A DNA stretch of 64,000 bases from Pseudomonas viridiflava (GCF_900601905.1 NZ_UWFA01000137.1:62001-126000); one strand, 5' to 3'; shown: positions 8,472-18,578, counted from the stretch's first letter. Made by a program: numbers and translations. The notes: generated by a model from the letters alone, not told the origin.

Positions 8472-9752
8472 TCAGAAAACGTTGATCGGGTAATCCACGA
8501 AGATCCGGGTTTCGTTGCCGTCGCCGTTGTAGTTGCTGGCGTTGTTGGAAACCCGCAGGAACGAGTTGCGCACCCGAACGGACAGGTCTTTGGCCGGGCC
8601 GCTCTGAACCACGTAGGTCAGCTGGCTGAAGATTTCGCGCTCTTCGCCACGGCCACGGTTGCTGCCGTCGTCGATGTTGTCACCGCGCACGTAGGCCGTC
8701 TTGTAGCTCAGACCTGGCAGCACCAAAGCGGACAGGTCGATGCCGTAAGCGGCCTGCCAGGAACGCTCGTCTTTGCCGTTGAAGTCGGACCAGTACGAGT
8801 TAGCCAGGTAGATGGTGTTGCCACCGTCGCCATAACCACCGGCATTGCGATAGAAGCCGTAGTTGTAACCGGTGTCGCCCGTGCTGCGCTGATGGGCCAG
8901 GGTGAAGGAGTGGATGCCCACTGCCCACGTCGCCGCCAGGCTCCAGATCTTGTTGTCACGCTCGCCAGCTGCCGCTGCTGCCGAGTAGTCCTTGTCCAGC
9001 TTGGTGTTGTAGCCGTTGAAGTCGAATGTCAGCGACTGGTCAGGCTGCAAGGCCCAGACGTAGTTCAGGTTCAGGTACTGCTTTTTGAACACGTCTTCGT
9101 TGTTGGAGGCATAAAATGCCGCGCTGAAGGCATCGGTGAACTTGTAGCTGGCGCCGTACACGTCGATGCGTTTCAGGTCACCGCTGTCACGACCTTCGGC
9201 ACTTTTACGCGCCTCTTGTGTGAAGCGACCGGCAACCACTTCCAGGCCGTCGATTTCCTTGGAGGTGATCATGGTGCCGGTAAAGCTTTCCGGCAGCAGA
9301 CGCGAGTTGTCGTAGCTCAGCACCGGCAGCGCAGGCATCTGGTCGCCGTACTTGATCACGGTATTGGAAATACGCGCTTTTACCGCGCCACCCACACGCG
9401 ACAGGTCATCGGCTGCTGCGCCGCTGTCACCTTGCTTGAAGAAGTCGATACCGCCAGCGCCGCTGCGGCCTTTGCCGCCATCCAGACGCACGCCGTACAG
9501 GCCGAATGCATCAACGCCCACGCCCACGGTGCCCTGGGTGAAACCGGAGGCAAAGTTGGCAGTGAAGCCCTGGCCCCACTCGGCTTTGTCTTCGGCGCCG
9601 TTTTTGTAATCACGGTTGATATAAGCGTTACGCAGCGCGAGATTCAGGTGGCTGTCTTCGACAAAACCCTTGGAATCGGCCTGGCTGTCGGCCATGGCGT
9701 GACCAGCACTGATCAGGGCCAGTGCGAGCAAACTGAGGCGTGTAGAGAGCAT
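8472..9752 (-). CDS. OprD-family outer membrane porin (second copy)
   Basis: A 426-residue protein. The signal peptide is about residues 1-21 (LSLLALALISAGHAMA), followed by the OprD mature start with FVEDSHLNLALRNAYINRDYKNG. It is related to, but clearly diverged from, the porin at 346. The C-terminal strand ends FVDYPINVF with a terminal phenylalanine. The substrate cannot be deduced. It is a single-gene unit, with an AraC-type regulator about 220 bases downstream on the same strand across a REP doublet. The 9753-10001 gap holds its leader and promoter region, where I see no unambiguous -35/-10 pair. Confidence 0.93.
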   Translation of the reverse strand: MLSTRLSLLALALISAGHAMADSQADSKGFVEDSHLNLALRNAYINRDYKNGAEDKAEWGQGFTANFASGFTQGTVGVGVDAFGLYGVRLDGGKGRSGAGGIDFFKQGDSGAAADDLSRVGGAVKARISNTVIKYGDQMPALPVLSYDNSRLLPESFTGTMITSKEIDGLEVVAGRFTQEARKSAEGRDSGDLKRIDVYGASYKFTDAFSAAFYASNNEDVFKKQYLNLNYVWALQPDQSLTFDFNGYNTKLDKDYSAAAAAGERDNKIWSLAATWAVGIHSFTLAHQRSTGDTGYNYGFYRNAGGYGDGGNTIYLANSYWSDFNGKDERSWQAAYGIDLSALVLPGLSYKTAYVRGDNIDDGSNRGRGEEREIFSQLTYVVQSGPAKDLSVRVRNSFLRVSNNASNYNGDGNETRIFVDYPINVF

Positions 9753-10001
9753 TTCTTGTCGTCCTTTTCTGCGGATTGATCACGCGCTGTGGCGACAACC
9801 AAGGGGGCTGTCTGCGGCTCTCGAATGTCATATTCGAAGAGCCCGCACGAATCATCGCAGTGGACTACTGATGCACGTACATGGCGCAATGCCACAGGCG
9901 GAGGAGGCAAATCCTATCCGCCCTGTCACAAAGGTGTCAATTTACAGGAAACTTTTTACACCGATTACTGTCCCGCTCAACCGCTCTAGAACGGGCCTCG
10001 C

Positions 10002-10202
10002 TCAATCCTTGAGCACGCGCAGCAGGGCTTCCAGCTCAGCTTCGTTGAGCAAATCCGCAGGGTAACGTTGCAACAGCATTTTGCGTACATCCGGTCGCGT
10101 GGGGTTCGCGACACGGGTTGCCCTTATCCAATCCGCCATCATCTGGCGAGCTTCGCTACTAGCAGACAAGACACGAGCGCGTTGCTCAATACCTGCGTTC
10201 AT
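10002..10202 (-). CDS. Small conserved hypothetical protein
   Basis: About 66 residues, mostly helical and charged (MNAGIEQRARVLSASSEARQ, then LLQRYPADLLNEAELEALLRVLKD). No signal peptide or membrane segment. The pattern looks like a small Pseudomonas-restricted protein; I recognise no function. Two starts are possible: ATG at 10223, with no ribosome site, or ATG at 10202, preceded by AGAGG at a workable distance. I prefer the second. It is a single-gene unit between the porin and the agmatine deiminase terminator. Confidence 0.65.
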   Translation of the reverse strand: MNAGIEQRARVLSASSEARQMMADWIRATRVANPTRPDVRKMLLQRYPADLLNEAELEALLRVLKD

Positions 10203-10333
10203 AGGGATAACCTCTGAAGTCATGAGGGGCTAAATGTACTGACGCTTTATGACAGAGTAGCTAAGCGCGAAACGATTCAACGGCAATCAGCCGCTCCACC
10301 TGATTCAAGGTGTTACTGAATGTTCCGCCCATG

Positions 10334-10358
10334 AAAAAGCCCATCGGGTGATGGGCTT
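10334..10358 (-). terminator. Intrinsic terminator of the agmatine deiminase gene
   Basis: Stem AAGCCCATC (10337-10345) / GATGGGCTT (10350-10358) with loop GGGT. It is followed on the minus strand by five T residues (complement of 10334-10338). It lies 55 bases past the aguA stop. Confidence 0.85.
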
Positions 10359-10412
10359 ATGACAGCAAGAACAAGACCAACTCTGTAACCGTCTGGTTAC
10401 ATTAGCCGACAA

Positions 10413-11519
10413 TCAGACGCGGTGTGGCGCCGGTTGCTGCTGGGTCAGACAGTGAATATTGCCACCGCCGAGCAGCAATTCACGGCCTGGGACCATCACC
10501 ACTTCATGCTCAGGGAACAGCTGCTGCAGGATTTCACGGGCTGTGGCGTCCATTGGATCGTCAAAGCTGGGGGCGATGATGCCGCCATTGACGATCAGGA
10601 AGTTAACGTAGGAACCGGCCAGGCGCACCGATGGGTTGCGCTCCTGGCTGCCATGCACCTGATCGACGCCCGCGCATTCTTCGGCCGTGGCGAACAATGG
10701 ACCCGGGATTGGCATCTTATGGACGATGAATGATCGGCCTTTGGCATCCAGGGTGTTTTCCAAAATACTCAGTGCCGCCTGGCAACGTGGGTAGTTGGGG
10801 TCTTTGGGATCATCCGTCCAGGCCAGCAAGACCTCACCCGGGCGCACATAGCAGCAGAAGTTATCCACATGGCCGTCGGTTTCGTCGTTGAACAACCCGT
10901 CGGGCAGCCAGATGATTTTATCCACAGCCAGATTGGCGCTGAGCACCGCCTCGATCTCTTCGCGAGACAAGTGCGGATTGCGGTTGCGATTGAGCAGGCA
11001 CTCCTCAGTGGTGATCAACGTGCCTTCGCCGTCGACGTGGATCGAGCCGCCTTCCAGCACAAAGCCTTCGGTCTGATAGCGCGGGCAACGCTCGATTTCG
11101 AGGATCTTGCTCGCCACCTGCGAATCAAGGTTCCACGGCGCATAGAGGCCACCGTCGAAACCGCCCCAGGCATTGAAGTCCCAATCCACGCCACGCACTT
11201 CGCCACTGTCGTTGATGACAAACGTCGGCCCGGTGTCACGTACCCAGGCGTCGTCATTACTGATTTCCACCACACGGATGTTCGGCACATCCAGACGCGC
11301 ACGGGCGTTGTCGTATTGCGCAGCAGACACGGCAACGGTCACCGGTTCGAAACGCGCAATGGCCTTGGCCAACGCGACATGGGCGCTCTGCACCGGCTTG
11401 CCGCCCAGACGCCAGTTGTCCGGACGCTCAGGCCAGACCATCCAGGTCTGGGTCTGCGCAGCCCACTCGGCAGGCATGTAAAAGCCATCGGCGCGGGGTG
11501 TGCTTTTGAGTGTGGTCAT
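10413..11519 (-). CDS. aguA: Agmatine deiminase
   Basis: A 368-residue cytosolic enzyme converting agmatine to N-carbamoylputrescine and ammonia, a step from arginine to putrescine. Family marks: [23 protein letters not shown] at the N-terminus, [49 protein letters not shown], and the C-terminal catalytic cysteine in [13 protein letters not shown] (Cys357). The partner aguB (N-carbamoylputrescine amidohydrolase) is not adjacent. The kinase-aminotransferase fusion gene lies 235 bases upstream on the same strand. The upstream region is AT-rich (about 11560-11650), consistent with a promoter. A GGAG lies about 11 bases before the ATG. Confidence 0.95.
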   Translation of the reverse strand: MTTLKSTPRADGFYMPAEWAAQTQTWMVWPERPDNWRLGGKPVQSAHVALAKAIARFEPVTVAVSAAQYDNARARLDVPNIRVVEISNDDAWVRDTGPTFVINDSGEVRGVDWDFNAWGGFDGGLYAPWNLDSQVASKILEIERCPRYQTEGFVLEGGSIHVDGEGTLITTEECLLNRNRNPHLSREEIEAVLSANLAVDKIIWLPDGLFNDETDGHVDNFCCYVRPGEVLLAWTDDPKDPNYPRCQAALSILENTLDAKGRSFIVHKMPIPGPLFATAEECAGVDQVHGSQERNPSVRLAGSYVNFLIVNGGIIAPSFDDPMDATAREILQQLFPEHEVVMVPGRELLLGGGNIHCLTQQQPAPHRV

Positions 11520-11653
11520 GGCAATCGGGACTCCGTGGAGAGAGGGTCAACAATGGCGACTTTATAGCGGATAAAAATCGGTAATTAAAGCAAATAACCA
11601 TTCATATAAAGACATATCCGTAAATAATCTCGATATAAATCTGAAATCAATCC

Positions 11654-11744
11654 CCGTAGGAACGGCTTTAGCCGCGAAAGCAGGTTCATCGGCGACGAAT
11701 ATGTTGAGCGTCCCGGCCCCTCGCGGCTGAAGCCGCTCCTACGA
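11654..11744. repeat. REP doublet (GTAGGARCGGCTTTAGCCGCG family)
   Basis: Arms CCGTAGGAACGGCTTTAGCCG and CGGCTGAAGCCGCTCCTACG lie between aguA and the fusion gene; one substitution differs from the copy at 5991. Confidence 0.85.
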
Positions 11745-11754
11745 GGTTCCGTGC

Positions 11755-14667
11755 TTATTCCAACTCAGCCAACACCTTCGACACGCTGTCCACAAAGAAA
11801 TCCACGCTCTGCCGGGTGGTGCACATCGGCGGTTTGATTTTCAGGATGTTCAGGTAGTCGCCGGTGGGCTGCATGAAGATACTCAGCTCGAGCAGGCGAT
11901 CGCACAGGTAAGCGGTTTCTTCGGTCGCGGGTTCCAGAGTCTGGCGATCACGCACCAGCTCAACTCCCAGATAAAAACCCGAGCCATGTACGGCACCGAC
12001 CAATGGGTGCAGCTCAATCAATGCCTGCAGCCGCTCCTTGAAGTAGTCGCCCACGACTGCCGCGTTTTCCCAGAGCTTTTCTTCCTCCATGACATCCAGC
12101 ACCGCCATGCCGATCCGGCAACTGACCGGGCTGCCACCTGCGGAGGAGAAGAAGTAACCCTCGGCTTCCAGCGCTTCGGCGATGTCGCGCCGGGTGATCA
12201 CCGCGCCGAGTGGGTGCCCATTACCCATGCCCTTGGCCATGGTGATGATGTCCGGCACCACGCCTTGCTCTTCGAAGCCCCAGAAATAGTGACCCAGACG
12301 GCCATAACCGACCTGAACCTCATCGGCGATACACACCCCGCCCTGCGCTCTGACCTTCTGATACACCTGCTGCAAGTAACCTGGCGGCAGCGAAATCCCA
12401 CCGGCGTTGCCATATACCGGTTCGCAGATAAAGCCCGCCACCTGGCGTTTTTGCGCAGCCAGTTGCGCAAGCACCTGATCAACGCGGCGCACGTACTGCG
12501 GCGCGCTGTCGGCACCGCGAAATTCGCCGCGATAGGTATTGGGCGCTGTCACCGGATGCACCCACTCGGGACGAGTGCTCAGCGCCTGCGGGTTGTCGGC
12601 AATGGAGGTGGAAATCGCATCGGTGGCTACCGACCAGCCATGGTAGGCCTCCAGTACGCTGAGCATGTCCCGTCCACGGCTGTAAGCCCATGCCAGACGA
12701 ATCGCCAGGTCGTTGGCCTCGGTGCCGCTGTTGACCAGAAACACCCGGTCAAAACCTTCCGGCGCCCGCTTGAGCAAGCGCTCGGAAAACTCAGCAATGG
12801 CCGCGTAATGGAACCGTGAGTTGGTGTTGAGCAGCGACCATTGCCGTGCGGCCTCAGCGGCCATGCGCGGGTGACCGTGGCCAAGCACGGCAACGTTGTT
12901 GAGCATGTCCAGATAAGAGCGGCCCTGCATGTCGATCAGGTGGTTGCGCCAGCCGCGCTCGATCTGCGGCGGGGCCTGATAGTAGTGCTTCTGTGAACGG
13001 GCAAAACTGGCATCGCGGCGCGCCAGCAGGTGCGCCGCATCCGGCAGCGCAGGCGCATCGCAGTCAAACCCCAGCAGCGCTGCGGGCGACGGGCAAAGCT
13101 GCCGCCAGGCACTGGCCCAGCCGGGGGTGGCGAACAGCGGCGGGCTCAATTCGGGCACCGAACACAGTTGCAGCACCAGCGACCCTGCGCCTTGGCCGAT
13201 CAGGTCACCGGCCGCCACGCTCGCGCCGGGGGTCAACTCCAGCGCAGCGCCCCACAATCGCAGGCTCATCTGCGTGCCCACCAGCAACAAAGCAGCGTCA
13301 GCGGTAAGCCGCAACGTCCCGGCAAACGGAGCATGCAGCGGAGTTGGCGTGGCAAGTGACAGCTCGACATGCAGCGCGCAGGTTTCCGGCTCTCTGGCGC
13401 TGTCAATCAGGGTTCGAGACAGGCGATATTCGCCGAACCGGCTCGCAGCCTGACCCGTTTCACGCGACGCCTGTTTGAGCAACTGCTCGTCGATACCGCT
13501 GTGCTGCCAGTTGCCGGCAACGAAATGCTCACTGAGTACGCCCAGGTCCACCTGCCGGAATTCGCGCCCCGTCAGGCTCGGCATCAAGGGGTGGTAAACC
13601 GGCGCCTCAGCGGCGTCTGGCTCGATGCCCACGCAGGCGAGAATCGCAGCCTCCATCAAGGCAATCGGCACGGAGGTGGCGACGTCGAAGATGCCCCACT
13701 CACTGGCTATATTCGTCTGGATGTAAGCATTGTCCGGCTCGACAGCTGCCTGCTGTTCGCTGCTGAGCACCAGCACCGCCGAGCGCGCGATGATCAGCGG
13801 CCAGAGCGCCTGCAATTCTTCGGGCTGCAGCGGATTGAGCGCGTGGTAGGCACAAATCGCGGGCAGGATGTACAGCGGATCACCTTCGGCGTGGTGCAGC
13901 AACGCCGCGCAGGTCACCGACAGGTCGGCTACGCGCCAGGTAGTTACCAGGTCGCCAAAATCAATCAGCCCCTGCAATTGCCATTGCAACGTCGAATCCC
14001 GGGACCAGACCACGTTGTATTCAGTGATATCAAGGTGCACGGTCTGCAGAGGCAGCGCCGGGATCAGCGGCAGCAAACGACGCTGCGCCTGCTCGGCCGC
14101 TTCGACGATGCACGCCCTCTCGTCTTCATTGCTGATAACCGGCAGCAGATGTTTGATCAGCGCCTGAGCGTGGCGCGGGTCCCATTGCAGTATCCGCTCC
14201 AGGCCAGGGTGCTCGAAGGCGGCGAGTGAGCGGTCGACCTGAGCGCACAACTCGCCCAGCCCGGCCACGACATCCCGTGGCAGATGGCGTAAGTGGCTCA
14301 GGGCCTGTCCATCAATGAACTCCAGCAACCGCACATGCAGCGGTTTGCCGCCCAGCTCCACGGTCAGCAATTGCCTGCCATCGCTGGCACGCACGACCCC
14401 CGGCACCCTGACCGCCGAATGGCTGGCCAGATGCCCTAGCGCAGCATGCTGGGCGTCGAGTTCGAGGGGCGAGTAGGCGCCATGACAGATTTTCAGGACA
14501 TAACGGTGCGTGCCGGTATCCACCAGGAAGTTGCAATCCTGCTGGCTGCCCAGCTCTTTGAGCGTGCCGCTCAGCCCGTAATGCTGTGCCAACAGATGCA
14601 GGGCCTGCTCGGCACTGACTTCAGGACAGGGCAGACTGGAGCGGCGGATCAGCGTGGCAAGCGGCAT
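11755..14667 (-). CDS. Fused APH-type kinase / M23-like / class III aminotransferase (probable phosphoamine phospholyase)
   Basis: A 970-residue three-part protein. Residues about 20-330 are an aminoglycoside-phosphotransferase-fold kinase with the catalytic loop VHLDITEYNVVW and the metal-binding LIDFGD. About 415-510 is an M23/biotinyl-like beta domain (LHVELSLATPTPLHAPFAGTL) whose zinc ligands look degenerate. About 550-970 is a PLP class III aminotransferase with NSGTEANDLAIRLA, ADEVQVGYGRLG and the lysine in ITMAKGMGNGHPLGAV. In animals, separate homologues phosphorylate 5-hydroxylysine and then eliminate phosphate from phosphohydroxylysine or phosphoethanolamine. The fusion therefore suggests phosphorylation plus PLP-dependent elimination on one hydroxy-amine; the substrate is inferred only. 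The neighbour aguA fits amine catabolism. Confidence 0.85.
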   Translation of the reverse strand: MPLATLIRRSSLPCPEVSAEQALHLLAQHYGLSGTLKELGSQQDCNFLVDTGTHRYVLKICHGAYSPLELDAQHAALGHLASHSAVRVPGVVRASDGRQLLTVELGGKPLHVRLLEFIDGQALSHLRHLPRDVVAGLGELCAQVDRSLAAFEHPGLERILQWDPRHAQALIKHLLPVISNEDERACIVEAAEQAQRRLLPLIPALPLQTVHLDITEYNVVWSRDSTLQWQLQGLIDFGDLVTTWRVADLSVTCAALLHHAEGDPLYILPAICAYHALNPLQPEELQALWPLIIARSAVLVLSSEQQAAVEPDNAYIQTNIASEWGIFDVATSVPIALMEAAILACVGIEPDAAEAPVYHPLMPSLTGREFRQVDLGVLSEHFVAGNWQHSGIDEQLLKQASRETGQAASRFGEYRLSRTLIDSAREPETCALHVELSLATPTPLHAPFAGTLRLTADAALLLVGTQMSLRLWGAALELTPGASVAAGDLIGQGAGSLVLQLCSVPELSPPLFATPGWASAWRQLCPSPAALLGFDCDAPALPDAAHLLARRDASFARSQKHYYQAPPQIERGWRNHLIDMQGRSYLDMLNNVAVLGHGHPRMAAEAARQWSLLNTNSRFHYAAIAEFSERLLKRAPEGFDRVFLVNSGTEANDLAIRLAWAYSRGRDMLSVLEAYHGWSVATDAISTSIADNPQALSTRPEWVHPVTAPNTYRGEFRGADSAPQYVRRVDQVLAQLAAQKRQVAGFICEPVYGNAGGISLPPGYLQQVYQKVRAQGGVCIADEVQVGYGRLGHYFWGFEEQGVVPDIITMAKGMGNGHPLGAVITRRDIAEALEAEGYFFSSAGGSPVSCRIGMAVLDVMEEEKLWENAAVVGDYFKERLQALIELHPLVGAVHGSGFYLGVELVRDRQTLEPATEETAYLCDRLLELSIFMQPTGDYLNILKIKPPMCTTRQSVDFFVDSVSKVLAELE

Positions 14668-15068
14668 GCAACAACCTCGATCTTGTCAGGGGGGCGGGCG
14701 GAGTGCTGGATGGCTCACTATAAGAGATCCCTGCTGCCCGGACGACCCGCAGCGAACACGGGACCTCGCAAGAGCGGCCGGGCGGCGTTCCGCTTCAGCC
14801 GCGATGGGGCCAGTCGATATACATTCGCCGGCGGTGAATTTGCTTTCGTTGCTTTCGCGGCTAAAGCCGCTCTTACGGTGAAAAAATATAGGTGGATGAA
14901 TCAAGTGACGACAAGTTGTACGCCGGATTAATGACGGCAACGTGGCCCCCGGATCAATATTTTTCATGGCAGGCAGACCCCGGTATCAGTGATGCTGCTT
15001 GCGCCGGGTCGTTCCCACCCACAAGCTATGCTCTTACGTCTACGCCCAATAAGGAAGAAGGCTCACTC
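14668..15068. other. Intergenic region between divergent genes
   Basis: Holds an extended-arm REP doublet (14768-14878) and the leader of the rml operon. An open frame from 14892 runs into rmlB but has no ribosome site and no similarity to the protein family, so I treat it as non-coding. No convincing -35/-10 pair was found; the operon promoter probably lies between 14900 and 15050. Confidence 0.6.
14768..14878. repeat. REP doublet with extended left arm
   Basis: The right arm TCGCGGCTAAAGCCGCTCTTAC (14855-14876) pairs with a split left arm. In that arm, GAGCGG is followed by an extra segment (CCGGGCGGCGTTCCGC) before TTCAGCCGCGA. Similar extended arms occur at 22297 and in the right arm of the doublet at 35031. 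Confidence 0.6.
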
Positions 15069-16151
15069 ATGCGAATACTTGTCACTGGCGGCGCTGGCTT
15101 CATCGGTTCGGCGTTGATCCGTCACCTGATACTGAACACCGATCATGAAGTGCTCAATTTTGACAAGCTAACTTACGCTGGCAACCTGGAGTCGTTGACG
15201 GGCATCGCCACCGACACTCGCTACGAATTTGTCCAGGCTGATATCTGTGACCAGAGCCAGGTCAGCGCCGCACTTGCGCGCTTCCAGCCCCAGGCAATCA
15301 TGCACCTGGCAGCGGAATCCCATGTCGACCGCTCGATCGATGGCCCGTCCGAATTCATCCAGACCAACATCGTCGGCACCTACAGCCTGCTCGAAGCCAC
15401 TCGCGGCTATTGGCTGACGCTGCCGGAAGCCGAGCGCGCGGCGTTCCGCTTCCACCATATTTCTACCGACGAAGTGTACGGCGACCTGCATGGCGTGGAC
15501 GACCTGTTCACTGAAACCACACCTTATGCGCCCAGCTCGCCCTATTCGGCCAGCAAGGCGGCGTCCGATCATCTGGTCCGCGCCTGGCAGCGCACCTATG
15601 GCTTGCCGGTCGTGGTGACCAATTGCTCGAACAACTACGGACCGTTCCACTTCCCGGAAAAACTCATCCCGCTGGTGATCCTCAATGCCCTCAAGGGCAA
15701 GCCGCTGCCTGTGTATGGCAACGGCTTGCAGGTGCGCGACTGGCTGTTCGTCGAAGATCACGCCCGCGCACTGCTTAAAGTCGTCACCGAAGGCGCGGTA
15801 GGCGAAACCTACAACATTGGCGGGCATAACGAGCAGAAGAACATCGATGTGGTGCGCAGCATCTGCGAACTGCTCGAAGAGCTGGCCCCGCAAAAACCCG
15901 CTGGCGTCGAGCGTTATGCCGACCTGATCAGCTTTGTGGTGGACCGCCCCGGGCACGATCAGCGCTATGCCATCGACGCAGGCAAGATCGAGCGCGATCT
16001 GGGCTGGACCCCCGAAGAAACCTTCCAGTCCGGGCTGCGCAAGACCGTGCAGTGGTATCTGGATAATCAAGACTGGTGCCAACGCGTACAAGACGGCAGT
16101 TATCAAGGCCAACGACTGGGCTTCACCGACCACAAGGATTTGATCGCATGA
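15069..16151 (+). CDS. rmlB (rfbB): dTDP-glucose 4,6-dehydratase
   Basis: A 360-residue extended short-chain dehydrogenase, second step of dTDP-L-rhamnose synthesis for LPS and rhamnolipid sugars. The NAD-binding motif GGAGFIGS is at residues 7-14. The catalytic STDEVYGD and YSASKAASD (Y-x-x-x-K) are in place, as is [15 protein letters not shown]. Start ATG at 15069 has AAGGAAG/GAAGG upstream and matches the family N-terminus (MRILVTGG). It is first gene of a tightly packed B-A-C-D operon; its stop overlaps the next start (ATGA). Confidence 0.97.
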   Translation: MRILVTGGAGFIGSALIRHLILNTDHEVLNFDKLTYAGNLESLTGIATDTRYEFVQADICDQSQVSAALARFQPQAIMHLAAESHVDRSIDGPSEFIQTNIVGTYSLLEATRGYWLTLPEAERAAFRFHHISTDEVYGDLHGVDDLFTETTPYAPSSPYSASKAASDHLVRAWQRTYGLPVVVTNCSNNYGPFHFPEKLIPLVILNALKGKPLPVYGNGLQVRDWLFVEDHARALLKVVTEGAVGETYNIGGHNEQKNIDVVRSICELLEELAPQKPAGVERYADLISFVVDRPGHDQRYAIDAGKIERDLGWTPEETFQSGLRKTVQWYLDNQDWCQRVQDGSYQGQRLGFTDHKDLIA

Positions 16152-17023
16152 CCAAAGGAATCATTCTCGCTGGCGGCTCTGGCACCCGGCTGCACCCGAT
16201 CACCCTCGGCGTGTCCAAGCAACTGCTGCCGATCTACGACAAACCGATGATCTATTACCCGATTTCCGTGCTGATGCTGGCCGGCATTCAGGAAATCCTG
16301 ATCATTTCCACCCCACAGGATCTGCCGCAATACCGCAACCTGCTGGGTGATGGGAGCCAGTTCGGGGTGAATTTCCACTACGCCGAACAGCCCCGACCCG
16401 ACGGGCTGGCCCAGGCGTTTCTGATTGGCGAAACATTCATCGGTGATGACTCGGTGTGCCTGATTCTGGGCGACAACATCTTTCATGGTCAGCACTTCGG
16501 CGACCAGCTGAAAAGCGCGGCGTCGCATACCAGTGGCGCCACGGTGTTCGGCTACTGGGTCAAGGACCCGGAGCGCTTCGGGGTCATCGATTTCGACGAG
16601 CAGGGCCGGGCGCTGTCCATCGAAGAAAAGCCCAAGGTGCCCAAATCCAGCTACGCCGTGACAGGTTTGTATTTTTACGACAACGAAGTCATCCGCATTG
16701 CCAAGGACGTCAAACCGTCGCCTCGTGGCGAGCTGGAAATCACCGACGTCAACAATGCCTATCTGTTGCGCGGCGACCTGCGGGTCGAGCGCTTTGGCAG
16801 GGGTTTCGCCTGGCTCGACACCGGCACCCATGACAGCCTGCTCGATGCTTCGCAATACGTGCAGACCATCGAACACCGTCAGGGCCTTAAAGTGGCGTGC
16901 CTTGAAGAAATCGCCTACCAGAACGGCTGGATCAACCGCGAACAGCTGCTTGAACGCGCCCACTATTTTGGCAAGACTGGCTACGGCCAGTACCTCTTCA
17001 AGCTTGCAGGTGAAAAACCGTGA
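16148..17023 (+). CDS. rmlA (rfbA): Glucose-1-phosphate thymidylyltransferase
   Basis: A 291-residue nucleotidyltransferase making dTDP-glucose from glucose-1-phosphate and dTTP, the first committed step of dTDP-rhamnose synthesis. The signature [35 protein letters not shown] is at the N-terminus. LGDNIFHG provides the metal-binding Asp, and [10 protein letters not shown] and [14 protein letters not shown] are also present. It starts at the ATG that overlaps the rmlB stop by 4 bases and ends in a 4-base overlap (GTGA) with rmlC. Confidence 0.97.
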   Translation: MTKGIILAGGSGTRLHPITLGVSKQLLPIYDKPMIYYPISVLMLAGIQEILIISTPQDLPQYRNLLGDGSQFGVNFHYAEQPRPDGLAQAFLIGETFIGDDSVCLILGDNIFHGQHFGDQLKSAASHTSGATVFGYWVKDPERFGVIDFDEQGRALSIEEKPKVPKSSYAVTGLYFYDNEVIRIAKDVKPSPRGELEITDVNNAYLLRGDLRVERFGRGFAWLDTGTHDSLLDASQYVQTIEHRQGLKVACLEEIAYQNGWINREQLLERAHYFGKTGYGQYLFKLAGEKP

Positions 17024-17568
17024 ATGTGATTGCGTGCGATATCCCCGATGTACTCATCCTCGAACCGAGAGTCTTCGGGGATGAGCGGGGGTTCTTCTAT
17101 GAAAGCTTCAACGCCAAGGCCTTTGGCGATGCGACCGGCATGCGCCATCTGAAATTCGTTCAGGACAACCACTCCCGCTCCGCCAGGAATGTGCTGCGGG
17201 GTCTGCATTACCAGATCGAAAATGCCCAGGGCAAACTGGTGCGGGTGACCTCGGGCGAAGTGCTGGACATTGCGGTAGATATCCGCCGCAGCTCGCCTAC
17301 CTTTGGCCGCTGGGTCGGCGTGCGACTGTCGGCGGAGAATTTTCGTCAGCTCTGGGTGCCGCCGGGCTTCGCCCATGGTTTCGTGGTGCTGAGCGACTAC
17401 GCCGAATTCCTCTACAAAACCACTGACTACTACACCCCCGCAGCCGAACGCTGCATTCGCTGGGACGACCCGGACCTGGCCATCGACTGGGAGCTCGAAG
17501 GCGTGCCCCAGCTCTCGGCCAAGGACCAGAACGGCGTGGCATTCAAGGAGGCAGACCTGTTCCCATGA
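17020..17568 (+). CDS. rmlC (rfbC): dTDP-4-dehydrorhamnose 3,5-epimerase
   Basis: A 182-residue cupin epimerase acting on dTDP-4-keto-6-deoxyglucose. Motifs: [13 protein letters not shown], the catalytic-base stretch [42 protein letters not shown], and the conserved [25 protein letters not shown]. It starts with GTG at 17020 inside the rmlA stop, preceded by GCAGGTGA. It overlaps rmlD by 4 bases. Confidence 0.97.
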   Translation: MNVIACDIPDVLILEPRVFGDERGFFYESFNAKAFGDATGMRHLKFVQDNHSRSARNVLRGLHYQIENAQGKLVRVTSGEVLDIAVDIRRSSPTFGRWVGVRLSAENFRQLWVPPGFAHGFVVLSDYAEFLYKTTDYYTPAAERCIRWDDPDLAIDWELEGVPQLSAKDQNGVAFKEADLFP

Positions 17569-18446
17569 GCAAACCACTGAAAATCCTGATCATCGGTCAG
17601 CACGGACAAGTCTCCCAGGCTCTGCAGAAAACCCTCGCGGACCTGGGTGAAGTGGTCGTGCTCGGTCGCGACAGGCTGGACCTCAGCGATCACTTGGCCG
17701 ACTACGATCAGATTCAGGATTTGCAGCCGGACCTGATCATCAATGCCGCTGCCTACACGGCGGTGGATCAGGCCGAGACCGAGCAGAAGAGCGCCTTGTC
17801 GATCAATGCCATCGCTGCCGGGATGCTCGCTGACCAGGCTCGGGAACTGGGCATACCGCTGATCCACTACTCCACCGATTATGTCTTCGACGGCAGCAAG
17901 GATGCGCCCTGGACCGAACAGGACACGCCAGCGCCGCTGGGTGTTTACGGCGCCAGCAAATGGGCCGGCGAGCAGGCCATCGAGTATGTCGGCGGGGAGT
18001 ATCTGATCCTGCGCACCAGTTGGGTTTACTCGACCTCCGGGCGTAATTTTCTGCTGACCATGCAACGTTTGCTGCAGGAGCGCGATGAACTGAACGTGGT
18101 CGCCGACCAGATCGGTGCGCCCACCTGGGCCGGAACCATTGCCCAGAGCACCCGGCAACTGATTGAACGCTGGCGTGACGGCAAGCCCGGCGCGTGGGGC
18201 ACCTATCACCTGACGGCTGCGGGCGAAACCTCATGGTTCGGCTTTGCCCAGGCGATTGGCGAGCAGTTGATCAAACACGGCGAGCCGTGCGCGACCCTCA
18301 ACCCGATAGAGTCCAGCGCCTACCCCACACCCGCCGCTCGCCCACTCAACTCGCGCCTGGATTGCAGCTTGTTGCAACGCGAATGGGGCGTACAACAGGC
18401 TGACTGGCACAGCGCATTGCTGGAGTGCCTGGCTGAGCAGGGTTAG
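17565..18446 (+). CDS. rmlD (rfbD): dTDP-4-dehydrorhamnose reductase
   Basis: A 293-residue NADPH-dependent reductase completing dTDP-L-rhamnose. The Rossmann motif is GQHGQVSQAL near the N-terminus. NAAAYTAVDQAE, STDYVFDG and the active-site YGASKWAGEQ are all present. Last gene of the operon; a REP doublet follows. The order B-A-C-D differs from the rmlBDAC order known in P. aeruginosa, although the following dctBD genes are in the same relative place. Confidence 0.96.
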   Translation: MSKPLKILIIGQHGQVSQALQKTLADLGEVVVLGRDRLDLSDHLADYDQIQDLQPDLIINAAAYTAVDQAETEQKSALSINAIAAGMLADQARELGIPLIHYSTDYVFDGSKDAPWTEQDTPAPLGVYGASKWAGEQAIEYVGGEYLILRTSWVYSTSGRNFLLTMQRLLQERDELNVVADQIGAPTWAGTIAQSTRQLIERWRDGKPGAWGTYHLTAAGETSWFGFAQAIGEQLIKHGEPCATLNPIESSAYPTPAARPLNSRLDCSLLQREWGVQQADWHSALLECLAEQG

Positions 18447-18485
18447 GCATAATGCCTGCTCGGCTCCCGATGATGAGCCGCAGCA

Positions 18486-18578
18486 CTGTGGGAGCGAATT
18501 CATTCGCGAATGGATATTCCAGGTGAAAGATCCGGGTCGTCTGTACCGGCGCTTTCGCGAATGAATTCGCTCCCACAG
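18486..18578. repeat. REP doublet (GTGGGAGCGAATTCATTCGCGAA family)
   Basis: Near-perfect inverted arms TGTGGGAGCGAATTCATTCG and CGAATGAATTCGCTCCCACA lie between the rml operon and the sensor kinase gene. The same family occurs at 38033. Confidence 0.9.

Noticed and set aside
12993-14229. Plus-strand frames opposite the kinase-aminotransferase fusion
   Set aside because: Low-complexity Arg/Gln/His-rich shadows of the sense gene, with no motif.
14892-15068. N-terminal extension of rmlB by 59 codons
   Set aside because: No ribosome site at its start and unlike family members, which begin at MRILVTGG with a good AAGGAAG site.
16162-16185. Sigma-54 like GGCAC-N5-TGCA within rmlA, and TGGCAC just before dctB
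   Set aside because: The first is inside a coding motif; the second lacks the TTGC half. Neither meets the consensus.
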